Part shown: in pieces, positions 24,235 through 32,698 of the stretch
How positions within the stretch are numbered: the first letter of the stretch is position 1
How the letters are laid out: each line of letters starts with the position of its first letter
Source of the DNA: GCA-002722245 sp964230605
GTDB taxonomy: Bacteria > Bacteroidota > Bacteroidia > Flavobacteriales_C > GCA-002722245
Direction of reading: 5' to 3'
Assembly: GCA_964230605.1 (NCBI GenBank)
Contig: CAXRIN010000083.1
Span: 24,078 to 88,077, forward strand
Length of the DNA stretch: 64,000 bases
The notes under the pieces: generated by a model
The model's database searches: none
Seen by the model: only the letters and a program-made list of their open reading frames with translations
Told to the model about the DNA's origin: nothing
Program-made: the position numbers and the translations under genes

Positions 24235-24918
24235 TTATTTTGAAAACTCATCAACTTCTTGCTCTTCGTTGATTCCTGCAATTTTGTGGCGCTTACCAAA
24301 TAAGTAAGTCTTGTTCTCATTGTTCTTTAGTAATCTCTGAATGTTCTTTTGATGAGTCACAACAATTAAGATTGCCACAACAGATGAAAAGATGATTAAA
24401 GAGGTTACTTGAGTTTTAAAAACAAGAGAGATAAACAAAGGAAAAGCAATTCCTGCCAACATCGAACCTAGAGAAACATATTTAGTAATTGTTAAAACAA
24501 CCAAAAATATTCCTAAGCTGCATAAAGCTGCTTGAGGATGCACAGCTAATACAATTCCCAATAAAGTTGCAATTCCTTTTCCTCCACGGAAGCCAGCGAA
24601 AATAGGGAAGATGTGTCCTATAACGGCGCAAAATCCAAAAGCTAGTTTAAGGTTGGTGAATTGTGTTATTTCGTTTGAAAGGAAGTCAGCTTGAAACCAG
24701 ACTAAGTTAACTGCAAGTGCTCCTTTAACTACATCCATCAGCAAAACAGGGATTCCTGCTTTTTTTCCAAGCACTCGGAAAGTGTTTGTTGCACCAGCAT
24801 TTCCCGAACCATGTTCTCTTACATCAATTCCATGGAATGCTTTACCTATCCATACCGCTGAAGGAATTGATCCTATTAGGTAAGCAACAAGTAGTAATGC
24901 AATAATAGTTATACTCAT
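24235..24918 (-). CDS. plsY: acyl-phosphate:glycerol-3-phosphate acyltransferase PlsY
   Basis: A 227-residue inner-membrane acyltransferase that makes lysophosphatidic acid from glycerol-3-phosphate and acyl phosphate, the first step of phospholipid synthesis. Motif 1 is SIPSAVWIGKAFHGIDVREHGSGN (about residues 17-40), with GSGNAGATN next. Motif 2 is GHIFPIFAGFRGGKGIAT (about 104-121). Motif 3 is in the last loop (KYVSLGSMLAG). About five membrane helices are seen. The charged tail (about 195-227) is a little longer than usual. It stands alone on its strand. Confidence 0.93.
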   Translation of the reverse strand: MSITIIALLLVAYLIGSIPSAVWIGKAFHGIDVREHGSGNAGATNTFRVLGKKAGIPVLLMDVVKGALAVNLVWFQADFLSNEITQFTNLKLAFGFCAVIGHIFPIFAGFRGGKGIATLLGIVLAVHPQAALCSLGIFLVVLTITKYVSLGSMLAGIAFPLFISLVFKTQVTSLIIFSSVVAILIVVTHQKNIQRLLKNNENKTYLFGKRHKIAGINEEQEVDEFSK

Positions 24919-25021
24919 AATCCTGTTTGAGTGGGTAAAAATATAAAAACGCTACTAGTTATTCAATTCCTGACTTTAGATTTAATTAACATTAAGATTT
25001 AATAAGTTGAATAGGAATGGA

Positions 25022-27259
25022 TTATTCACTTTCGATACCAAAGTCATTCGTGAGTTTTAAAACCCTATCTGAAGTTTGAATTTGCTTGTCTATTAAGAAT
25101 TTTTCAACAGCAGAGTTTGGTGTTTCTTCCGATAGCAGAGAAAATGGGATTAGGAAATCACATGTTTTTTTGAATTCAGAACAGCCAAAAGCCGATTTAC
25201 CTTTCTTCATTTTTCCTTTTCCACATTTCGGACATGGAGCGTTTAAAGGTTTTTCAATTCTAACCTCAGTTTCAAAGTCACTTTTTAATAATGCAATTGT
25301 TTCATTTCCTTGAGCATCTTTTACCAGGGGTACTTTGCGCAGGTGAATTAGCTTGCTGGCCAGATTTCCGTCAATTTTATATTTGTTTACTTCAAATGGT
25401 ATGGTAAATGAGCAACCATTTAACCACTCTGTGCAGCCAAAAGCCGATTTACCTTTTACAATTTTTCCTACTTCACATCTTGGGCATTTTAACACGCTTG
25501 CATGCGGGTTAACCGCAGAAACTTCTTTTACAAGGTCATCAACAAGATGCCTCATGCCGTCAATGAATTCATCCGAGCTGTATTCGCCAGCTTCAATATC
25601 CTTCATCTTCTTTTCCCATTGTCCTGTTAATCTAGGGGATTTTAAGGTAGGGTTGTCTATTAACTGAATAAGTTTAATTCCGACTTCTGTAGGAAGAATG
25701 TTTTTTTTCTTTTTCTCAATGTACTTTCTTCTAAAAAGCGTCTCGATAATGTTTGCTCTAGTAGAAGGTCGGCCAATTCCGTTTTCCTTCATTAATTGTT
25801 TCAATTCTTCATCGTCTACTTCTTTTCCAGCTGTTTCCATAGCGCGCAACAATGTTGCTTCTGTGTATGGTTTTGGAGGAGAAGTTTTTTTATTGGCTAA
25901 TGAAGGTTGGTGCGGCCCAGATTCACCTTTGTCAAAGTGTGGGAGAATTTTATCTTCTTTAGATGAAGATTGTTGAGATTGATAAACAACTCTCCAACCT
26001 TGATCTAATATTTGTTTTCCAGTGGCTTTAAATTTGTATTTATCCACTTTTGCTCCAACTGTAGTGTTTGAAACTTTACATTCGGGATAGAAAGCGGCAA
26101 TAAACCTTCTTGAAATAATGTCATAAATTGCGGCTTCATTTCCTGCTACATTTGTTGCGTTAACTCCAGTAGGAATAATGGCGTGGTGATCAGTAACCTT
26201 ATTGTCGTTAAACACTTTTGTGCTTTTTTTAATAGGTTTTTGAAGCAGAGGCTCAACGAGGTTTCTATACATTGGTAGCCCTTGAAGTATACCTTTAATT
26301 TTCGGGTACTGATCTTTAGGTAAGAAAACAGTGTCGACCCTAGGATATGAAACTAGTTTCTTTTCATAAAGGGATTGAACAGTATTTAAAGTTTGTTCAG
26401 CACTTAAACCAAGTTTTTTGTTAGCTTCAACTTGTAAAGAGGTTAAATCGAAAAGGCTAGGAGGGTGTTCTTTTCCTTCTTTAATTTGAATTCCAGTTAT
26501 TGTTAAAGGATGCTGAACCATTTCAGCTAGTAATTTGTCACCTTCTTCCTTCGTATCGATTTTACCTTTTTCAAAGGTGAAAGTAGTCTCTTTATATTCG
26601 GTTTTGATTTCAAAGTAAATACTTGGAACAAAGTTTTTAATATCAAAATGGCGTTTTACAATCATTGCCAGAGTAGGGGTTTGAACCCTTCCTACACTAA
26701 GTACTTGTTTGTTTTTTCCGAATTTTAGAGTAAACAGACGCGTTGCATTTATTCCATAAAGCCAATCTGATATTGCTCTACTTTTCCCAGCTTCAAATAA
26801 AGGATCGAAATCACTACCGTTCATCAGGTTTTTAAAACCTGCTTTAATAGCTTCTTCAGTTAGCGATGAAATCCATAGTCTTTTAATTGGAGCTTTGCAG
26901 CCAGCATGTTGAAGCACCCATCTTTGAATTAACTCTCCTTCTTGTCCGGCATCGCCACAGTTTATGACTTCAGTAGCATTTTGGACAAGGTTTTTGATTT
27001 TGTTAAACTGATTTTCAACCCCAGAATCTTTAATGACTTTGATTTTAAATTCTTTAGGTTGAATAGGTAGGGCGTATAGATTCCATTTTCTATACCCTTC
27101 ATCGTAATCCCCTGGTTCATTTAAGGTGCAAAGATGTCCAAATGTCCATGTTACTTGATAACCATTCCCTTCGTAATAACCATCTCTTCGGGCAGTAGCT
27201 CCGATTATTTTGGCAATTTCTCCAGCAACACTGGGTTTCTCTGCAATACAAACCTTCAT
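25022..27259 (-). CDS. topB: DNA topoisomerase III (type IA)
   Basis: A 745-residue type IA topoisomerase. The Toprim domain comes first (VCIAEKPSVAGEIAKIIGA, then INCGDAGQEGELIQRW at about residues 100-115). The strand-cleaving Tyr is Y305 in KLVSYPRVDT. GIGRPSTRANII (about 485-496) is the conserved Gly/Arg motif of the family. The C-terminus has two zinc-ribbon-like modules, each with a CPRC or CPKC pair and a single Cys in SAFGC (about 595-620 and 675-705), with fewer cysteines than a full four-Cys finger. It decatenates DNA and resolves recombination intermediates, often with a RecQ helicase. It stands alone. Confidence 0.94.
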   Translation of the reverse strand: MKVCIAEKPSVAGEIAKIIGATARRDGYYEGNGYQVTWTFGHLCTLNEPGDYDEGYRKWNLYALPIQPKEFKIKVIKDSGVENQFNKIKNLVQNATEVINCGDAGQEGELIQRWVLQHAGCKAPIKRLWISSLTEEAIKAGFKNLMNGSDFDPLFEAGKSRAISDWLYGINATRLFTLKFGKNKQVLSVGRVQTPTLAMIVKRHFDIKNFVPSIYFEIKTEYKETTFTFEKGKIDTKEEGDKLLAEMVQHPLTITGIQIKEGKEHPPSLFDLTSLQVEANKKLGLSAEQTLNTVQSLYEKKLVSYPRVDTVFLPKDQYPKIKGILQGLPMYRNLVEPLLQKPIKKSTKVFNDNKVTDHHAIIPTGVNATNVAGNEAAIYDIISRRFIAAFYPECKVSNTTVGAKVDKYKFKATGKQILDQGWRVVYQSQQSSSKEDKILPHFDKGESGPHQPSLANKKTSPPKPYTEATLLRAMETAGKEVDDEELKQLMKENGIGRPSTRANIIETLFRRKYIEKKKKNILPTEVGIKLIQLIDNPTLKSPRLTGQWEKKMKDIEAGEYSSDEFIDGMRHLVDDLVKEVSAVNPHASVLKCPRCEVGKIVKGKSAFGCTEWLNGCSFTIPFEVNKYKIDGNLASKLIHLRKVPLVKDAQGNETIALLKSDFETEVRIEKPLNAPCPKCGKGKMKKGKSAFGCSEFKKTCDFLIPFSLLSEETPNSAVEKFLIDKQIQTSDRVLKLTNDFGIESE

Positions 27260-27354
27260 TAAATCTAAACTACGAGTTTAAAATCTAAAGTTTTAAGTTG
27301 GAGGTTTAAAGTTATCTACAGTTGTTAATTTCTGAACGATTTCAAAACCTTTAA

Positions 27355-27390
27355 AAGAAAAATCCCTTGAGATAACTTCTCAAGGGATTT
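27355..27390 (-). terminator. Rho-independent terminator of the gat operon
   Basis: A 13-bp stem (27360-27372 with 27378-27390, core TCCCTTGAGA) with a five-base loop is followed on the minus strand by TTTTTC. It lies 23 bases after the fused gatB-aspS gene. Confidence 0.85.
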
Positions 27391-27412
27391 AAATATTTGT
27401 TAGTGCGGAGAT

Positions 27413-30400
27413 TTATCCTTTAAACTCTTCAATCAATTGAACATTCGCTTCACTAACTTTCTTGTTAGATAAAACATTCGGTGCGTTGAATAGATAATCT
27501 TCTCCAGAACCTGTTTTAGGGTAGGCCATTACGTCTCGAATGGAGTCTTTTTTCTCTAGGATCATCATTAAACGATCAAGTCCCCAAGCGATTCCTCCAT
27601 GCGGTGGCGCTCCGTATTGGAAAGCTTTGTAAACATTTCCAACTGACGCCAACATTTCATCATGATTGTATCCCATGATTCTGAAAGTAGCAGCTAAAAT
27701 ATCCCCTCTATGGGCACGTACTGAACCTCCTCCAATTTCGTAACCGTTCAAGATTAAATCATATTGTTGCGCTAATATTTCTCCTGGGTTTTCTCCTTTC
27801 ATGTGTTGTTCAACATATTCAGGTTTAGGCATTGAGAAAGGATTGTGTGAGAATGTCCATCCTCCTTCTTCTTTTTCCTCAAATTGAGGGAAGTCAATTA
27901 CCCATGCAGGTTGCAATACATTCTTAGGTATCAAGTTTAACATCTTACCTAATTCTTGTCTAACTGCATCTAGTGCTTTGTTTGCTGTACTGAAATCAGC
28001 AGCTGAGAAGAAAACGATGTCTCCAACTTTCGCATCCATGATTTCGATGATTTTAGTACCTACATCTTCTCCTAGGAATTTGATTATTGGAGACTGTAAA
28101 TCGTTCTCATTTACAATGATATATGCTAATCCACCTAAACCATGGCTTTGAGCTAATGAAGTAAGCTTTTCAATAGCTCCTTTAGACATTCTTGAGGTTC
28201 CCATTTCTTCTTTCGAAACCTTAATGGCTTTTACGATTCCACCATTTTCAATTGGGTTTCTAAATACTTGAAATGGAGTGTTGGCTACAACTTCAGTAAT
28301 GGTTTTCATTGGTAAACCAAAACGTAAGTCTGGACGGTCACAACCATATTTTTCCATCGCTTCAGCGTAGGTAATAGTAATGAAGTCCTTCAACTGCCAC
28401 TTTGAATTTTTGTAAACCGTTTTAACAACATTAACAAACATGTCACTGTTGAGTTTGATGATTTCGTCCATTGAAGCGAAAGACATCTCTAAGTCCATTT
28501 GTGTGAACTCTGGTTGACGATCACCTCTTGAATCCTCATCACGGAAACAACGAGCGATTTGGAAGTATCTTTCAAAGCTTCCTACCATCAACATTTGTTT
28601 GTATTGTTGTGGCGCTTGTGGAAGCGTATAGAATTTCCCTTTGTGCACCCTTGAAGGAACAATGAACTCACGAGCTCCTTCGTCTGTACCACCAGATAGG
28701 ATAGGGGTTTCAACTTCAATAAAGTTCTGTTCGTCCAACATGTCACGGATTAATTTAATCACCTTGTGACGGTTGATGATTGCTTTTTTCGTAGACTGGT
28801 TTCTGTGGTCTAAGAATTTGTATTCCATACGAACAGATTCGTTCGTTTTATCAGCTTTCTTAATCTCGAAAGGTAAGTTCTTAGCAACGTTTAGGACGTC
28901 GATATGATTTGCAACTAATTCGATGTTACCTGTTCTGGTGTTAGGGTTAACATCATCAGCAGCTCTTTCTATAACCTGTCCTTTAACAGCAATTACAGAT
29001 TCATCTTTCAATTTCGCGATATCGTCAATGTCTGCCACTTGATCACGAGTTACTCTAACTTGAAAAACTTCTCCAGAAGCGTCTCTAAGATCAATGAATA
29101 CTAACTCACCGTGGTCTCTGATAGAGGCGATCCATCCACCAAGTGTTAGTTCTTGGTTTAAGTTTTCTTTGGAAACTTCTGTAATTCTATGTGTTCTGTA
29201 AGTATCCTTAACGATTCTTATATCTTGATACTTGGACGGCGTATCATCGTTTAAATCACGTTTCTTAGCCTCTTTAGTAACTCCTTTGGCTTGCTGTGAG
29301 TCACCAGCTCCTTCTGAAGCATTAGTATCTACTGTGCAGGCTGCAAGAATTTTCTCTCGAATAATCTTTCCAGAAACTCCTTTTCCAGTCTTTGCCATTA
29401 CCTGAGGGACTAAACGACCAGCTTGTCCTTGATTTCCTCCTGCGATAGCAGCAACAATCTCGGCATTAGCAGCAACAGCTTCAGCTACTGCAGCGTCAAT
29501 CTGTTCTTCACTTACCGTGTTGGCTTTGATGAATCCTTCATAATCAAAACCAGCGTCAGCATAAAGTTTTTGGAACCCTTCTTTTACAATATTTACAGGA
29601 ATTGTGTTGTTAACAAATTCTTTAAGTAAAGATTGGTAAGGTTTTAATTCTGAGAAGTTTGAGTATTCTTCAGGTTTTACGTTGTTCATCAAGACAGTGG
29701 CTACTGCTTTAATATCGTTAATCCCTTTGTTTAGTCCAATTACAACTCTTGATCTTTCTTTATCTCCCGAAAAGAATTTAGCATCTTGCGGACGAACACC
29801 TCCAGTAATTAATTCTTCTTCTACAACTGTTGGTAATAACGAAACATCAACCTTAGTTCTTTCTTTTAGGTCTGAAACATCTAACCAAGGAATGTCAGGT
29901 TCTTGCGAGAAACGGTAATCAGCAGCATCTTCCTTAGAACGCATTACACGAGTTACTTGAGCTTCGGCATCCCATTGTGCTGTTACCTGATCTGGAGAGG
30001 GAACACCATGTTCCTCGTAATAGTTTAATTGCTTTGTAACAGCCTCTGCAACTGCTTTAGACATGAATGCAAAGGAGTTCAAGTTTTTAATCTCTGTACG
30101 CGGGTTTAAATCGTTTGTCCCTTTTTTTCTAAGTGAAATAGAAACATCCGAACGCATTTGACCTTTTTCCATGTCGGCATCCGAAACACCTAAATGACGA
30201 ACGATTTTTTGGATATACTTAGCGTACGTCTCAGCGTCCTCTACTTTATGCAAACAAGGTTCTGTAACGATTTCAACAAGGGGAGTACCACATCTGTTGT
30301 AATCAACTAGAGAGTACTTATCTGTGTGAACTAACTTACCAGCATCTTCTTCTAAGTGTGCGTGGTGTAATTCAACAGTAAAATCAGTTCCGTCATCTCT

Positions 30401-30754
30401 AAAACATTTAACATAACCACCATCAATGATTGGATGATCAAGTTGAGTTAACTGGAAGTTTTTAGGTAAATCGGGGTATTGGTAGTGCTTACGATCCCAT
30501 CTTACTAAATCTGGAATCTTAGCATTTAAACCAGCTCCAAGGATGATTGATTTCTCAACCGCTGCCTTGTTTAATTCAGGTAAAGTACCCATTTGCCCCG
30601 TACAAACCGGACAGATATTTTCGTTAGGAGTAGTTGATTCTTCATTATCACATGAACAAAACAACTTGGTTTTAGTGTTTAATTGTACGTGAGTTTCAAC
30701 TCCCATTACAATTTCATATCCTAACTCTTCAATCTTTTTATCTAATGCAGTCAT
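27413..30754 (-). CDS. gatB-aspS: fusion: amidotransferase subunit GatB + aspartyl-tRNA synthetase
   Basis: One continuous 1113-residue reading frame encodes two complete enzymes. Residues 1 to about 470 are GatB: MGVETHVQLNTKTKLFCSC, the zinc Cys set CSC...CPVC, the cradle domain, and the tRNA-binding YqeY-like tail ending in VSGKIIREKIL. A Ser/Ala/Lys-rich linker of about 50 residues follows. Residues about 521-1113 are bacterial-type AspRS: OB-fold anticodon domain, class II motif 2 (FRDEDSRGDRQPEF), the GAD insertion, and motif 3 (GIAWGLDRLMMIL). His548 in RDHGEL is at the position where E. coli has Leu30 and where non-discriminating AspRS has His. GatB helps convert Asp-tRNA(Asn) or Glu-tRNA(Gln) to the amide form. 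gatC and gatA lie just upstream. ATG 30754 is preferred to an in-frame alternative at 30775. Confidence 0.92.
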   Translation of the reverse strand: MTALDKKIEELGYEIVMGVETHVQLNTKTKLFCSCDNEESTTPNENICPVCTGQMGTLPELNKAAVEKSIILGAGLNAKIPDLVRWDRKHYQYPDLPKNFQLTQLDHPIIDGGYVKCFRDDGTDFTVELHHAHLEEDAGKLVHTDKYSLVDYNRCGTPLVEIVTEPCLHKVEDAETYAKYIQKIVRHLGVSDADMEKGQMRSDVSISLRKKGTNDLNPRTEIKNLNSFAFMSKAVAEAVTKQLNYYEEHGVPSPDQVTAQWDAEAQVTRVMRSKEDAADYRFSQEPDIPWLDVSDLKERTKVDVSLLPTVVEEELITGGVRPQDAKFFSGDKERSRVVIGLNKGINDIKAVATVLMNNVKPEEYSNFSELKPYQSLLKEFVNNTIPVNIVKEGFQKLYADAGFDYEGFIKANTVSEEQIDAAVAEAVAANAEIVAAIAGGNQGQAGRLVPQVMAKTGKGVSGKIIREKILAACTVDTNASEGAGDSQQAKGVTKEAKKRDLNDDTPSKYQDIRIVKDTYRTHRITEVSKENLNQELTLGGWIASIRDHGELVFIDLRDASGEVFQVRVTRDQVADIDDIAKLKDESVIAVKGQVIERAADDVNPNTRTGNIELVANHIDVLNVAKNLPFEIKKADKTNESVRMEYKFLDHRNQSTKKAIINRHKVIKLIRDMLDEQNFIEVETPILSGGTDEGAREFIVPSRVHKGKFYTLPQAPQQYKQMLMVGSFERYFQIARCFRDEDSRGDRQPEFTQMDLEMSFASMDEIIKLNSDMFVNVVKTVYKNSKWQLKDFITITYAEAMEKYGCDRPDLRFGLPMKTITEVVANTPFQVFRNPIENGGIVKAIKVSKEEMGTSRMSKGAIEKLTSLAQSHGLGGLAYIIVNENDLQSPIIKFLGEDVGTKIIEIMDAKVGDIVFFSAADFSTANKALDAVRQELGKMLNLIPKNVLQPAWVIDFPQFEEKEEGGWTFSHNPFSMPKPEYVEQHMKGENPGEILAQQYDLILNGYEIGGGSVRAHRGDILAATFRIMGYNHDEMLASVGNVYKAFQYGAPPHGGIAWGLDRLMMILEKKDSIRDVMAYPKTGSGEDYLFNAPNVLSNKKVSEANVQLIEEFKG

Positions 30755-30762
30755 TGTTTTTA

Positions 30763-30790
30763 GTTCAAAGTTCAAAGTTCAAAGTTCAAA
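30763..30790 (-). repeat. four tandem TTTGAAC heptamers between gatA and gatB-aspS
   Basis: Four perfect head-to-tail copies of the heptamer (GTTCAAA on the plus strand, starting at 30763, 30770, 30777 and 30784). They fill most of the 41-base gap between the gatA stop and the gatB start. The same heptamer recurs near the gatC/sigma-factor boundary. Confidence 0.9.
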
Positions 30791-30795
30791 GTGAC

Positions 30796-32223
30796 TTATC
30801 CCTTTTGACTAGTCGCTAGTCCTTGTTCTATAGCGTATGCAAATCTTAATATTTCTTCGTCTTTCCCTTTAGCAGCGGTGATTTGAACGTTGTTTGGAAC
30901 GTCAAATGGTGCTGATAATGTAGGAAGACCTCCTAAGCTAAATCCAACAGTGTACATATCGCTCAAGTACATTGTTAAAGGATCTTTCATAGAATCTCCG
31001 ATAGTTGGAGGTAAAAGCGGTGAAGTAGGAGAAAGTACAAAGTCAACTTCTTCGAAGTCCTTAGCGAACTTTGCTTCAATTCCTTTTCTCACTTTTAAGG
31101 CTTTCTTGTAAATCTCGTCTGAGTAACCAACAGATAATACTTGGTTACCAGCTATGATTCTTCTTTTAGTCTCTTCACTGAATCCTTCCCCACGAGTATC
31201 CAAATAAGTAGAGGCTAAATTGTCTCTATCCATTGCACGATTACCATAAGTAATCCCGTCAATTCGTGATAAATTACTTGCGGTTTCAGCTAAAGCAATG
31301 ATGTAATAAGTTGTTGTAAGTGTATCACCGTCAAAGAAATCCAATTCTTTAATCTCTACACCTTTAGCTTTTAGTTTTTCAATTAAAGCATCAAATCCAG
31401 CTTTGATTGATGGCTCTAAAGAGGGGTGTTCTATAAACGATTTATACACTCCAATTTTAGTTCCTGGCTTGATGTCCGTGCTGAAAGAATCAATATCAAT
31501 TTCGTTTGATGGAACTGTTGTTTGATCTTTTCCGTCTTTTCCGCTCATTACGTTTAACGTAGTCGCGATATCTTTCACTGTGTTAGCAAATGGCCCAACA
31601 CAATCAGAAGAGGAAGTGTAAGCCATTAAGCCATATCTTGAAATCCTACCGTATGTTGGTTTTAAACCAAAAACTTTGTTGTAACCTGCTGGTTGACGAA
31701 TTGAACCTCCTGTATCACCTCCAATGGAGAAAACAGTGCTTCCTTCAGCAACATTTACTGCAGATCCACCAGAAGATCCTCCAGCAACTTTAGTGTCATC
31801 AAAAGCGTTTTTCACGGGTCCAAAAACAGAGTTTTCATTGGTAGAACCATGTCCGAATTGATCACAGTTTTCTTTACAAACAGGAATAGCCCCTGCATCA
31901 ATCAACTTTTGAATAGCAGTAGCTGTATAAGGTGATTTGTAGTTTTTAAGAATGTTTGAACTCGCCGTAGATATAGTTCCTTTCAACAAGTAAACATCTT
32001 TAACACCAAATGGGATTCCTTCTAAACTAGTTAATTTTCCACCTGCTGCTAACTTTTTATCGTAAGCTTCAGCTTGCTTTAAAGCTTGATCGGCAAGGAT
32101 GGCGTTGTTGGCATTTTTAGTTGATGCGCTTAATGCATCAATCTTTTCTTGAACCAACTGAACACAAGAAATTTCCTTGTTGTTCAACTTATTTTGAATG
32201 TCTTGAATGATAGACTGACTCAT
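30796..32223 (-). CDS. gatA: Asp/Glu-tRNA amidotransferase subunit A (amidase)
   Basis: A 475-residue amidase-signature protein that frees ammonia from glutamine and channels it to GatB. The Ser-cisSer-Lys triad is visible: the Lys in GIPFGVKDVYLLKG (about residue 75), the middle Ser in VAGGSSGGSAVN (about 150), and the nucleophile Ser in GGDTGGSIRQPA (about 174). GLKPTYGRISRYG after the nucleophile is typical of true GatA. Length is normal. It starts two bases after the gatC stop and is followed after 41 bases by gatB-aspS, so gatC-gatA-gatB::aspS is one operon. Confidence 0.95.
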   Translation of the reverse strand: MSQSIIQDIQNKLNNKEISCVQLVQEKIDALSASTKNANNAILADQALKQAEAYDKKLAAGGKLTSLEGIPFGVKDVYLLKGTISTASSNILKNYKSPYTATAIQKLIDAGAIPVCKENCDQFGHGSTNENSVFGPVKNAFDDTKVAGGSSGGSAVNVAEGSTVFSIGGDTGGSIRQPAGYNKVFGLKPTYGRISRYGLMAYTSSSDCVGPFANTVKDIATTLNVMSGKDGKDQTTVPSNEIDIDSFSTDIKPGTKIGVYKSFIEHPSLEPSIKAGFDALIEKLKAKGVEIKELDFFDGDTLTTTYYIIALAETASNLSRIDGITYGNRAMDRDNLASTYLDTRGEGFSEETKRRIIAGNQVLSVGYSDEIYKKALKVRKGIEAKFAKDFEEVDFVLSPTSPLLPPTIGDSMKDPLTMYLSDMYTVGFSLGGLPTLSAPFDVPNNVQITAAKGKDEEILRFAYAIEQGLATSQKG

Positions 32224-32225
32224 CT

Positions 32226-32477
32226 TTATTGAATTACTTTAGGTACAACTAAATAAGTTCCTTGCTTAGCAGGGAAGTTTTCCATAATCAAAGCTTTTTC
32301 TTCAGGATCGCAATTTATAACCTCGTCTTCTCTTAGGTTGTCTGATTTAACGATGTGATCCTGAGCACCTTCAGTACTTATGTCTGAAACATTTTTAATC
32401 GTTTCAAAGAAGTCGGTGATTTTAGAGATGTTAACCTCCTCAGCTCTGATGTTTGAAAGTTGTTGTAGTTTATCCAT
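32226..32477 (-). CDS. gatC: Asp/Glu-tRNA amidotransferase subunit C (short form)
   Basis: An 83-residue GatC, which wraps around GatA and stabilises the complex. The C-terminal half is recognisable: DNLREDEVINCDPEEKALIMENFPAKQ followed by GTYLVVPKVIQ, which matches the 'LRED...A..N.P....G...VP.V' pattern. The N-terminal helices are shorter than in the usual about 95-residue family. Longer in-frame sequence upstream of Met (to 32570) does not resemble GatC. It is the first gene of the operon and lies two bases before gatA. It is divergent from the sigma-factor gene. Confidence 0.85.
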   Translation of the reverse strand: MDKLQQLSNIRAEEVNISKITDFFETIKNVSDISTEGAQDHIVKSDNLREDEVINCDPEEKALIMENFPAKQGTYLVVPKVIQ

Positions 32478-32550
32478 TTTCAGTCCTTTTGGAATGATTG
32501 ATTTTGACCCGCAAATTTCGTTAAATAAAACGAGGTGGCAAAAGGTTGGA

Positions 32551-32686
32551 GTTGAAAGTTCAAGGTTCAAAGTTTAAAGAAATTTTTGTCTGTATTAAAC
32601 CTTTTTATTTTAGTTGAGTCAAACGTGAAATTGATGATAAAAAGTTTTTAGTTCAGAAGTAAAACTTTGAACTTTGAACTTTCAAC
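32551..32686. repeat. imperfect 25-bp inverted repeat built from TTTGAAC units
   Basis: The arms 32551-32575 and 32662-32686 are reverse complements with one mismatch, separated by 86 bases. The right arm is AACTTTGAACTTTGAACTTT-like and stops 12 bases before the sigma-factor start codon. The region lies between the divergent gatC and sigma-factor genes and probably holds both promoters, although no clear TAnnTTTG box is seen for either gene. Confidence 0.75.
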
Positions 32687-32698
32687 TTTGAACAAAGC

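Noticed and set aside
27260..27330. Repeated TTTAAA/AAGTTT-like words between topB and the gat operon
   Set aside because: They are loose, AT-driven similarities to the heptamer and do not match well enough to call a copy.
30755..30775. An earlier in-frame start that would add MNFELKT to the GatB-AspRS fusion
   Set aside because: The extra residues are encoded by the heptamer repeat; ATG 30754 gives the normal GatB start.
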